From: Nitrososphaerota archaeon
Lineage (GTDB): Archaea > Thermoproteota > Nitrososphaeria > Nitrososphaerales > JAHFOH01
DNA: 5,643 bases
Assembly: GCA_023266955.1 (NCBI GenBank)
Contig: JAHFOH010000100.1
Coordinates: 1 to 5,643, forward strand
Direction: 5' to 3'
Each line of letters opens with the position of its first letter. Within the stretch, counting starts at the first letter, position 1. Shown one piece after another: positions 1 through 5,643 of the stretch. A program made the position numbers and the translations under genes. Below the pieces are notes generated by a model, which saw only the letters and a program-made list of their open reading frames with translations, was not told the DNA's origin and made no database searches.

Positions 1-1
1 C

Positions 2-793
2 CTCTCTCAAGCCTTTCTGCGCCAAGGAGATAGAGCGGTCATCGTAGGTCCCACTTTCTCTTTCTATAGACTAAGAGCGGCGTTTGCTGAGGCGCAGTGC
101 ATTGAGATAATGATGAATGAGGATTTCTCCTTGCCTGTTGATAAAATTCTCCGCGAAGCTAGAAATGGAGGTATAGTATTTGTCTGCTCGCCAAATAATC
201 CTACTGGAAACCAATTTTCAAGCGATGATGTGCTTCGGCTGAGCGAAGCGTTTCCGGGCCTTATTGTGCTCGACGAGGCGTACATCGACTTCGCTCCGTA
301 CAGCCTCGTAAGAGAGGTAATGCAACATCGCAACATAGCGGTGCTGCGCACATTCTCCAAGGCATTCGGCTTGGCTGATTTACGCTTAGGCTTCATCGTA
401 GCTCATCCGGATTGGGCATCATTATTCATGGATCGGGCACAGTATCCATACCCGGTTAGTAGCACCGCTGTGGCAATCGCATTACGTCTTCTTGAGGAAT
501 TCTCAGTAGTGAAGAGAAGCGTTGAGTCATTGAAGCAGGAACGAAGTTGGCTCATCGAGCGTTTGAGGCAAATTGCAGGACTGCAGGTTCTGGATTCCCA
601 GGCTAACTTCGTCCTTGCCAGTCTTCCGATAGATGCACACAAAGTACACAGCAGGCTGGTCGAGGAGGGCATAGCTACTAGAGCTATCGGTCATATTCTG
701 AACCTCTCAAACTGCATTCGGGTCACAGTAGGGACCCGCGAGATGAACGTTGCCTTCCTAGATGCACTCAGAAAGATGCTGCTAGATGCTTGA
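2..793 (+). CDS. hisC: Histidinol-phosphate aminotransferase, 5'-truncated by the window edge
   Basis: PLP-dependent class I/II aminotransferase that converts imidazole-acetol phosphate plus glutamate to histidinol phosphate in the cytoplasm. The frame is open from base 2, and residues upstream of the first ATG (position 110), such as GPTFSFYR, are typical HisC sequence. The gene therefore begins outside the window and 110 is not its start. The 263 visible residues are about three quarters of a usual HisC of roughly 350. Visible motifs are SPNNPTGN (visible residues 63-70), VLDEAYIDF with the cofactor-contacting Asp91 and Tyr94, TFSKAFGLADLRLGF with the Schiff-base Lys120 (codon 359-361) and Arg128, and a C-terminal CIRVTVGTREMN segment that matches the family's NCLRVTVGTPEEN region. 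The stop overlaps the next start by 8 nt. The family call is secure. HisC function over other aminotransferases rests on the motifs plus the his operon context. Confidence 0.95.
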   Translation, partial: LSQAFLRQGDRAVIVGPTFSFYRLRAAFAEAQCIEIMMNEDFSLPVDKILREARNGGIVFVCSPNNPTGNQFSSDDVLRLSEAFPGLIVLDEAYIDFAPYSLVREVMQHRNIAVLRTFSKAFGLADLRLGFIVAHPDWASLFMDRAQYPYPVSSTAVAIALRLLEEFSVVKRSVESLKQERSWLIERLRQIAGLQVLDSQANFVLASLPIDAHKVHSRLVEEGIATRAIGHILNLSNCIRVTVGTREMNVAFLDALRKMLLDA

Positions 794-1925
794 AGAGTAC
801 AAGGCAATCAGCACTTCGGACGGTCGAGCATGGGTTCGATCGTCAAGGTTGGCAGCTTTGCGGGAAGTCGATGCAGTCGTCTTTGATTGCGATGGTGTTT
901 TGGTGGATACTCGCAGGTCCTATGATGCGGCGATAGCGGAAGTTACTGATAGACTACTGAGTTGGATAGGAGTTCGCTTGCCTTGGAAGAGATTCGCACC
1001 ATCATTAATCCTTCAGCTTCGTCGTACAGGAGGATTCAATAACGACTGGGATACGGTCTATACGCTAACCGTCCTCTCCATATTAGCTCTCCCGGAAAGT
1101 CAAGCTCGGAAGATAGCTGAGGAAAGCTGGCCTCAGATAGGCGATAACCCTAAGCCTATACTTTCTTCCAGAGACTTAAAAGCTGTAACGGTTAGGGTCG
1201 CAGCGCTTACTGAGAGTTTCTGCTCCACCGACGGTTTCACGAGTTTCCAATCTGTAAATGATTTCGTACAGACCAACATTTTGTCTCCTGTGTATGCTTC
1301 GGCTCTTAGTAGCGTACAACAGTGGCTTGGTTATCCTGGGAGTCCTCCAACGAGCTTGTTGTCAACCATCTTCGACGAGGCCTATCATGGCGCTAGACTG
1401 TTCCGCCTAATGTACGGTGTTAAGCCTCGCTATTATCATGGAACAGGTCTCATTGAAAACGAACGGATGCTCGTGAGACGAAGCGATCTTGAGGCAGTAA
1501 CTCAGTTAGTCGGAGTGGGAAGACTTGCTCTAACCACGGGCCGTCCGTATCTAGCCGCAAAGTACGTGCTGCGCGACCTGATGAATTACTTCAACCGCAA
1601 AGCGTCGATTTTCATCGGTGATATGGATGTGCATCCTGAACTCGCGGTACAACTCGCGCAGTTCCGGAAACCAAGCGGACTCGGCCTCATTCACGCGCGA
1701 CGAACACTTTCTTCCGATATGCTGCTCTACGCAGGCGACTCCGCTGAAGACATCAAGATGGCAGAGGAAGCCAGCAGAGCAAAAGAACCAGTGCTATTTG
1801 CCGGCATCTACGGCGCGAGCATAGATCGTCACGAGCAATCTCGCTTCCTCAGAGAATGTGGCGCGGATCTCATCTTGCCAACGGCTCGCCAGATTCCAGT
1901 CGTGTTAGCGATGATGAAGAGTTGA
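786..1925 (+). CDS. HAD-superfamily phosphatase (TIGR01548-like), probable histidinol-phosphatase
   Basis: A 379-residue HAD hydrolase with all four catalytic motifs. Motif I is VVFDCDGVLVD (nucleophile Asp34, acid/base Asp36), motif II is LALTTGRP (Thr250 or Thr251), motif III has Lys295 in RKPSG, and motif IV is YAGDSAEDIKMA (Asp318, Asp322). About 215 residues lie between motifs I and II, making an unusually large C1-type, mainly helical cap. This cap contains GGFNNDWDT (82-90), FDEAYHG (196-202) and GTGLIENE (219-226), which I associate from memory with the small HAD-IA family TIGR01548. A 28-residue extension precedes motif I. ATG 786 overlaps the hisC stop by 8 nt and no strong Shine-Dalgarno is seen. 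Its place between hisC and hisB is where a histidinol-phosphatase is expected, and E. coli HisB carries a different HAD domain for that step. The enzyme class is seen in the sequence. The substrate is inferred from context. Confidence 0.85.
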   Translation: MLEEYKAISTSDGRAWVRSSRLAALREVDAVVFDCDGVLVDTRRSYDAAIAEVTDRLLSWIGVRLPWKRFAPSLILQLRRTGGFNNDWDTVYTLTVLSILALPESQARKIAEESWPQIGDNPKPILSSRDLKAVTVRVAALTESFCSTDGFTSFQSVNDFVQTNILSPVYASALSSVQQWLGYPGSPPTSLLSTIFDEAYHGARLFRLMYGVKPRYYHGTGLIENERMLVRRSDLEAVTQLVGVGRLALTTGRPYLAAKYVLRDLMNYFNRKASIFIGDMDVHPELAVQLAQFRKPSGLGLIHARRTLSSDMLLYAGDSAEDIKMAEEASRAKEPVLFAGIYGASIDRHEQSRFLRECGADLILPTARQIPVVLAMMKS

Positions 1926-2500
1926 GACAAGCAGAGATAGAGAGAAGAACTAAGGAAACCCACATCAAAGTTAAGGTCTCCTTGGATGGAAGTGGTGTAG
2001 CGATAGCGCAGACAGGAATTCGCTTTCTCGACCACATGCTGAGTACATTGGCTACTCATAGCCTCATCGACCTCGAAGTAAAGGCCGAAGGGGAGTTGGA
2101 GCACCATGTCGTCGAAGATGTTGCACTCGCACTGGGACAGGCATTGAACAAAGCGCTCGGAGATCGTACTGGAATTCGCAGATTCGGGGATGCGATCGTA
2201 CCCATGGATGATGCGCTTGCCATTGCAGCGGTAGATCTAGTTCGCCGTCCTTTCGCATCTATCCAGCTGCAGATTGAACGAACTATGGTTGAGGACGCAC
2301 CTAGAGAGGACTTAGAGCACTTCCTTCCGTCGCTGTCAACATCACTGGAAGCCACGGTCCACGTCAAAGTTCTGGAGGGTCGTAACGACCACCACAAATT
2401 GGAGGCAGCTGTCAAAGCCTTCGCGACAGCGCTTGGAAGCGCTATTGCCGTCGACTCCAGACGCGCTCAAGTCGCACCCTCCTCTAAAGGGGTGATGTAG
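1922..2500 (+). CDS. hisB: Imidazoleglycerol-phosphate dehydratase
   Basis: Manganese-dependent enzyme that dehydrates imidazole glycerol phosphate to imidazole-acetol phosphate. Monofunctional form of 192 residues, the normal family size. Starting at TTG 1922 gives MRQAEIERRTKET, which matches the usual HisB N-terminus, and TTGA forms a 4-nt overlap with the upstream stop. ATG 1856 would add 22 residues with no family character and a 70-nt overlap, so TTG is preferred. Metal-site motifs are GIRFLDHML (His38), LEHHVVEDVALALGQAL (His61, His62, Glu65), His133 in EDLEHFL, and NDHHKLEAA (His157, His158, Glu161). The end, SSKGVM, is typical. HHVVED instead of DDHHTVED, and DLVRRPF instead of DLSGRP, resemble archaeal IGP dehydratases as I recall them. 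The phosphatase domain fused to HisB in enterobacteria is absent here, and a separate HAD gene lies just upstream. Confidence 0.95.
   Translation: MRQAEIERRTKETHIKVKVSLDGSGVAIAQTGIRFLDHMLSTLATHSLIDLEVKAEGELEHHVVEDVALALGQALNKALGDRTGIRRFGDAIVPMDDALAIAAVDLVRRPFASIQLQIERTMVEDAPREDLEHFLPSLSTSLEATVHVKVLEGRNDHHKLEAAVKAFATALGSAIAVDSRRAQVAPSSKGVM
2489..2496 (+). promoter_or_regulatory. Ribosome-binding site of hisH
   Basis: GGGGTGAT contains GGTGAT, an uninterrupted match to the complement of the 16S rRNA 3' end (GGAGGTGATC). It lies 6 nt before GTG 2503, within the last codons of hisB. It is the only strong Shine-Dalgarno among the six internal gene starts and supports the GTG start of hisH. Confidence 0.7.
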
Positions 2501-2502
2501 CG

Positions 2503-3096
2503 GTGCGCATATCGATCTTTAACTACGGCGTAGGAAACCTGTACAGTCTGCAAGCTGCGCTTAAGCGCGAAGGAGTTGAACCCTACTTAGCTTCAGATAT
2601 CCGTAGGGCGAGCGATGCTGATGCTCTGCTTCTGCCTGGCGTAGGAAACTTCAGCGAGGCTGCAAGGAAACTACCGCTGGACGAAATTCGTGATCTAGTC
2701 CGAAGTGGCAAGCCGCTGCTAGGCGTCTGCTTAGGGCTCCAACTCTTCTTCGAGCGAAGCGATGAGGGGCCAGGAAGAGGTTTGTGCCTATTGCCTGGGA
2801 GGGTGAAGCGCCTTCCCTCCATAGTAAAGGTTCCTCAGATAGGATGGAATGTTCTAAAGATAAAACATCATAATGGGTTAGTGGCAGGTCTTCCAGACAG
2901 ATCATGGGTTTACTACGTTCACTCGTACTATCCTGTCACTCGAGGACCGTGGGTAATAGCGACTAGTGAGTACGGCTTAGAATACCCCAGTCTGATAGCA
3001 AACAAGAACATCTTCGGTACGCAGTTCCACCCTGAGAAGTCTGGAAGTACGGGGCGAACTATTCTCCGCAACTTTCTCCGACTAATCAGGAAGTGA
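2503..3096 (+). CDS. hisH: Imidazole glycerol phosphate synthase, glutaminase subunit
   Basis: Class I glutamine amidotransferase that hydrolyses glutamine and channels ammonia through the HisF barrel for conversion of PRFAR to IGP and AICAR. It has 197 residues, the usual length. The N-terminus ISIFNYGVGNL and the GVGNF loop (46-50) are typical. The nucleophile is Cys76 in LLGVCLGLQLF, and His176 and Glu178 in GTQFHPEKSG complete the triad. PQIGWN (111-116), corresponding to the conserved oxyanion-loop PHMGWN region, and YYVHSYY (137-143) are also present. The start is GTG 2503, supported by a GGTGAT ribosome-binding site, 2 nt after the hisB stop. The stop TGA overlaps the hisA start as GTGA. 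The partner hisF is two genes downstream. Confidence 0.97.
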   Translation: MRISIFNYGVGNLYSLQAALKREGVEPYLASDIRRASDADALLLPGVGNFSEAARKLPLDEIRDLVRSGKPLLGVCLGLQLFFERSDEGPGRGLCLLPGRVKRLPSIVKVPQIGWNVLKIKHHNGLVAGLPDRSWVYYVHSYYPVTRGPWVIATSEYGLEYPSLIANKNIFGTQFHPEKSGSTGRTILRNFLRLIRK

Positions 3097-3815
3097 GCAG
3101 GATGGAAGTATGGGCGGCCATTGACCTGCACCAAGGGCGCGTCGTCACTCCTGTTAGAGGTAAGCCTGACGAGACTACACTATCAAGCGATGAGCCTCTC
3201 GCAGTTGCAGCGCGTTGGGAGCGCGAGGGAGCAGACGGACTGCACCTTGTTGATCTCGATGCAGTGTTAGAAACCGGTTCTAATGGCGCAATTGTTGAAT
3301 CCATCATTCGACACGCGAAGATTCCGGTGCAGTTTGGAGGAGGTCTACGAAGCATCACGGATGTGAAGCGATGGTTAGAGCGAGGAGTGGATCGCGTCGT
3401 TCTAGGTACATTAGCGTATCAAGATCCCCCAGCCCTGAGGGAACTCCTTAGATCCTGTGGGGCAGAAAGGATCGTTGTTGCAGTTGACTATAGGGAGGGA
3501 AAGGTGGTGACGAAAGGTTGGACGAAGAAGGAAGGTCTCACCGCCGTTCAAGCAGTGAAACGCCTTGAAGCTATGCATATCCAAATTGTGCTATCAACTG
3601 CAGTTGAATTAGATGGGACTGCTCAAGGACCAGACATAGCCACGCTTAGAACGATTCGGAACGCTACCAGTCTGCGAATCATTGCTTCAGGAGGGGTGCG
3701 CAATGTGGAAGACATTCGAGAGTTACAACGCATCGGCATAGACGGAGTCGTCCTAGGTCGAGCCCTTTACGAAGGTACCACCCGCCTCAGTGAATTGAAT
3801 TTGAGAGAAGCATAG
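3093..3815 (+). CDS. hisA: ProFAR isomerase (phosphoribosylformimino-AICAR-P isomerase)
   Basis: (Beta/alpha)8-barrel enzyme that catalyses the Amadori rearrangement of ProFAR to PRFAR. It has 240 residues, the normal length. The catalytic general acid/base pair appears as Asp11 in AAIDLHQGRVV and Asp132 in VVAVDYREGKV. FGGGLRS (81-87) and ASGGVRN (198-204) are the two phosphate-binding loops, and HLVDLDAV (51-58), KGW (141-143) and VVLGRALYEG are typical. The usual T(D/E)I(x)(R/K)DGT motif reads TAVELDGT: Thr169 is kept, but the acidic residue is Ala170 and the basic residue is Leu173. GTG 3093 gives a GTGA overlap with the hisH stop; ATG 3102 (codon 4) is a plausible alternative. HisF, which follows, is a paralogue but clearly distinct. 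The HisA call is strong despite the altered motif. Confidence 0.95.
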   Translation: MSRMEVWAAIDLHQGRVVTPVRGKPDETTLSSDEPLAVAARWEREGADGLHLVDLDAVLETGSNGAIVESIIRHAKIPVQFGGGLRSITDVKRWLERGVDRVVLGTLAYQDPPALRELLRSCGAERIVVAVDYREGKVVTKGWTKKEGLTAVQAVKRLEAMHIQIVLSTAVELDGTAQGPDIATLRTIRNATSLRIIASGGVRNVEDIRELQRIGIDGVVLGRALYEGTTRLSELNLREA

Positions 3816-3817
3816 AC

Positions 3818-4588
3818 ATGCCTCTAGCGAAGCGCATCATACCTTGTCTTGACATCAAGGGCGGAAGAGTGGTTAAGGGTGTCCACTTCAGAGGGCTTCA
3901 GGATGCAGGGGATCCTGTAGAACTCTCCATCCGCTACCGTGATGAAGGTGCTGATGAAATAGTGTTTCTCGACATCACTGCCAGCCTAGAGCAAAGAAGC
4001 ACTCTCACCTCGCTCGTGAAGCGGATAGCAGAAAACCTCGATATCCCTTTCACTGTTGGAGGAGGGATTAGAAGCATGAGTGATGCGCGGGCTGTGCTTT
4101 GTAGCGGTGCCGATAAAGTCTCAGTGAACACAGCCGCTATCCTGAGGCCTAAGCTGGTCAGCGAATTGGCAAGTGTCTTTGGCTCACAATGTGTTGTGGT
4201 TGCCATAGATGCCAAGCGGGTTGGAGGGAAGAACGGACAGTGGTTCGAGGTCTTCAGCCACTCAGCTACCAAACCCACTAATTTGGAGGCTGGAAAGTGG
4301 GCAAAACAAGCCGAAGAGTTGGGAGCTGGAGAGCTCTTGGTAACTTCCATCGATCGTGATGGGACAAAGCTTGGCTACGACGTAGAGCTATTGAGCCACA
4401 TTACAAGCCAAGTCAACATTCCTGTGATTGCAAGCGGTGGCTGCGGATCCCTCTTGCACTTCGTTGAAGTTTTTACTGAAGCCAATTGTGATGCTGCTCT
4501 TGTAGCATCTCTCTTCCACTACGCAGAGCTGTCGGTCAAACAAGCCAAGGAGTACCTGATGTCGAAAGGTGTTTTGGTACGACCGTGA
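3818..4588 (+). CDS. hisF: Imidazole glycerol phosphate synthase, cyclase subunit
   Basis: (Beta/alpha)8-barrel synthase subunit that uses ammonia delivered by HisH to turn PRFAR into IGP and AICAR; the AICAR returns to purine synthesis. It has 256 residues, as expected. Catalytic Asp12 in IIPCLDIKGGRVVKG and Asp131 in VVVAIDAKR are present, corresponding to Asp11 and Asp130 of the Thermotoga enzyme. The phosphate-binding elements TVGGGIRS (79-86), DKVSVNTAA (99-107) and ASGGCG (205-210) are intact, and LLVTSIDRDGTKLGYD (173-188) is canonical. Gate residues Arg6 and Lys100 (Arg5 and Lys99 in Thermotoga) are kept, so the ammonia tunnel to HisH should work. ATG 3818 lies 2 nt after the hisA stop with only a weak GAGAG upstream. 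The stop overlaps the next start as GTGA. Confidence 0.98.
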   Translation: MPLAKRIIPCLDIKGGRVVKGVHFRGLQDAGDPVELSIRYRDEGADEIVFLDITASLEQRSTLTSLVKRIAENLDIPFTVGGGIRSMSDARAVLCSGADKVSVNTAAILRPKLVSELASVFGSQCVVVAIDAKRVGGKNGQWFEVFSHSATKPTNLEAGKWAKQAEELGAGELLVTSIDRDGTKLGYDVELLSHITSQVNIPVIASGGCGSLLHFVEVFTEANCDAALVASLFHYAELSVKQAKEYLMSKGVLVRP

Positions 4589-5568
4589 AAAGAATCTCTT
4601 ACGAAGAAATCGACTTTGCGAAGGGAGGCGGTTTAGTGCCAGTTGTAGCCAGAGACGTTGTATCCGGTAAGGTGCTGATGCTGGCCTATGGCAACCGTGA
4701 GGCACTTCAGAGTACTGTAGAAACAGGCTTTGCCCACTATTACAGTCGCAGCAGAAAGAAGATTTGGAAGAAGGGGGAAGAGTCAGGTCACGTGCAGCGT
4801 GTGCGTGAAATTCTGGTCGACTGCGACAGAGATACGCTAGTCTACGTAGTCGACCAACTAGGCCCCGCCTGCCATACCGGTGAGGATACGTGTTTCTTTA
4901 GCAGCTTTGAAGACTCAAGAGGGTCTGCATATGACCAGAATATGGTGGCAAGGACTGTTGAGCTCTTTGAAAGTGCACAGGTAGCGAAGCGACGGTGGGT
5001 CAAAGATCGTTCGAGACTTTATTACGAATACCTCGTAAACCCTATTACTGAAGGCATCCCACCCCCGGAACCAGAAGTTGTTGAATGGATAGCAAACATT
5101 CTTGACCGTATCGCTTCTCCCAAAGCCGAGAAAATAGTCACCTTCGAGGCTTTAGGGATCCCATTTGCCGTATTGCTAGCACAAAGGCGAAAGAAGCCTC
5201 TTGTCATTATCCGGAAGAGGAACTTCTACGCTCGGCAGCACATCTTCGCTAGAGTTCCATACGCATCAGGATTCGAGCGGGGAGCGTACTACATCTATGG
5301 TCTCGCGAGAAGTGACCGAGTCTTGCTCATAGATGATATGGTTTCTACCGGAGGCAGTCTAATCCCAATACTCAAAATCCTGTCTAAGAAAGATGTGCAG
5401 ATCGAGGATGTGGTTTGTGTTGCAGAGAAACCTGAGTACGGAGGAACTAAAGTTGTTCAAGATAAGACGGGCTTCTCTGTGAAAACGCTCTTCCAACTCT
5501 ATGTGAATGAAGGACGCATCAAAGCTGAGCCGTCTCCTTACCTTCTCCAAGCCCTTCGCGGCCAGTAG
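4585..5568 (+). CDS. hisI: Fusion: phosphoribosyl-AMP cyclohydrolase (HisI) with Hpt/Apt-like purine PRTase domain
   Basis: A 327-residue two-domain protein. Residues 1-110 are a complete HisI, the zinc/magnesium enzyme that opens the adenine ring of PR-AMP to give ProFAR. They carry MLAYGNREAL, HYYSRSRKKIWKKGEESGH, VDCDRDT and GPACHTGEDTCFF. Cys80, Cys96 and Cys103 have the same 16- and 7-residue spacing as the zinc ligands of the Methanothermobacter enzyme, and Asp79, Asp81 and Asp83 are the metal-binding acids. Residues about 120-327 form a type I PRTase: YLVNPITEGIP, KIVTFEALGIPFA (183-195), VIIRKRNF (207-214), the PRPP motif VLLIDDMVSTGGS (246-258) and KTGFSVKTL. This order matches archaeal Hpt from start to end as I remember it. 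The more usual HisI partner, HisE, is absent. GTG 4585 overlaps the hisF stop (GTGA), and the gene ends with tandem TAG TAA. The HisI function is sure. The PRTase substrate (hypoxanthine, guanine, adenine or another base) cannot be read from the sequence. Confidence 0.95.
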   Translation: MKRISYEEIDFAKGGGLVPVVARDVVSGKVLMLAYGNREALQSTVETGFAHYYSRSRKKIWKKGEESGHVQRVREILVDCDRDTLVYVVDQLGPACHTGEDTCFFSSFEDSRGSAYDQNMVARTVELFESAQVAKRRWVKDRSRLYYEYLVNPITEGIPPPEPEVVEWIANILDRIASPKAEKIVTFEALGIPFAVLLAQRRKKPLVIIRKRNFYARQHIFARVPYASGFERGAYYIYGLARSDRVLLIDDMVSTGGSLIPILKILSKKDVQIEDVVCVAEKPEYGGTKVVQDKTGFSVKTLFQLYVNEGRIKAEPSPYLLQALRGQ

Positions 5569-5643
5569 TAATTTGCTTGCATCACGTAACTAATTCTCAA
5601 CCTCAAGTAGAAGAAGAGTCGCAGAAGACGACAGAAACGGTTC

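Noticed and set aside
370..390. HisC GLADLRLG in place of the more frequent GLAGLRLG
   Set aside because: The position tolerates substitution and the PLP lysine and phosphate-binding arginine are intact; no sign of inactivation.
2056..2415. Long minus-strand open frames inside hisB, and similar ones in hisH, hisA and hisF
   Set aside because: They lie antisense to strongly conserved genes, have low-complexity Ser/Arg-rich translations and match no family; they are shadows of the coding strand.
4249..4287. HisF loop SHSATKPTN lacks the GGR seen in many bacterial HisF
   Set aside because: Thermotoga HisF also lacks GGR here (YSGKKNTG, from memory), so this is ordinary variation.
3093..4588. 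Similarity between hisA and hisF as a recent tandem duplication
   Set aside because: HisA and HisF are known ancient paralogous half-barrel duplications found in most organisms; the two genes here are well diverged.
242..4993. Recurring short string AGCGAAGCG (near 242, 2752, 3828 and 4984) as a possible dispersed repeat
   Set aside because: It appears in different frames and contexts within coding sequence, with no flanking conservation or regular spacing; codon and base composition explain it.
5577..5643. Open + strand frame from TTG 5577 to the window edge (begins MHHVTNSQPQVEEES)
   Set aside because: Only 22 codons, no ribosome-binding site and no recognisable family; it could be intergenic sequence.
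5590..5643. Minus-strand open frame entering from the right edge and stopping at 5590, possibly the end of a convergent gene
   Set aside because: Eighteen codons with no recognisable features; chance open frames of this length are common.

Overview
The window is one continuous histidine-biosynthesis operon on the + strand. It holds seven genes packed end to end: the 3' part of hisC, a HAD-superfamily phosphatase, hisB, hisH, hisA, hisF, and a hisI whose product continues in frame into a type I purine phosphoribosyltransferase (PRTase) domain. Junctions are 2-nt gaps, 4-nt stop/start overlaps or one 8-nt overlap. There is no room for internal promoters, so the genes are almost certainly co-transcribed and translationally coupled. 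No RNA genes, mobile elements, CRISPR arrays or long repeats are visible. The only clear non-coding sequence is the last 75 bases.

The source looks archaeal, most likely Thermoproteota close to the Nitrososphaeria/Aigarchaeota side, although that placement is inference and moderate at best. The reasons are an IGP dehydratase with the HHVVED form of its first metal motif instead of the bacterial DDHHTVED, a PRTase domain that resembles archaeal Hpt proteins along its whole length, an uncommon HAD family in the histidinol-phosphatase slot, frequent GTG/TTG starts, and a GGTGAT ribosome-binding site at hisH.

The genes cover the later pathway steps. HisI opens the PR-AMP ring, HisA isomerises ProFAR to PRFAR, and HisH/HisF make IGP and release AICAR. 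HisB dehydrates IGP, HisC transaminates imidazole-acetol phosphate, and the HAD protein probably removes the phosphate from histidinol phosphate. HisG and HisD may lie upstream, outside the window. HisE (PR-ATP pyrophosphohydrolase) is not seen, and its customary place as the C-terminal partner of HisI is taken by the PRTase domain.

The most notable observation is this HisI-Hpt-like fusion. It joins a histidine enzyme that acts on an adenine nucleotide to a domain that normally makes purine nucleotides from free bases and PRPP. All zinc-site cysteines of HisI and the PRPP motif of the PRTase look intact. An in-frame ATG sits at the domain boundary.
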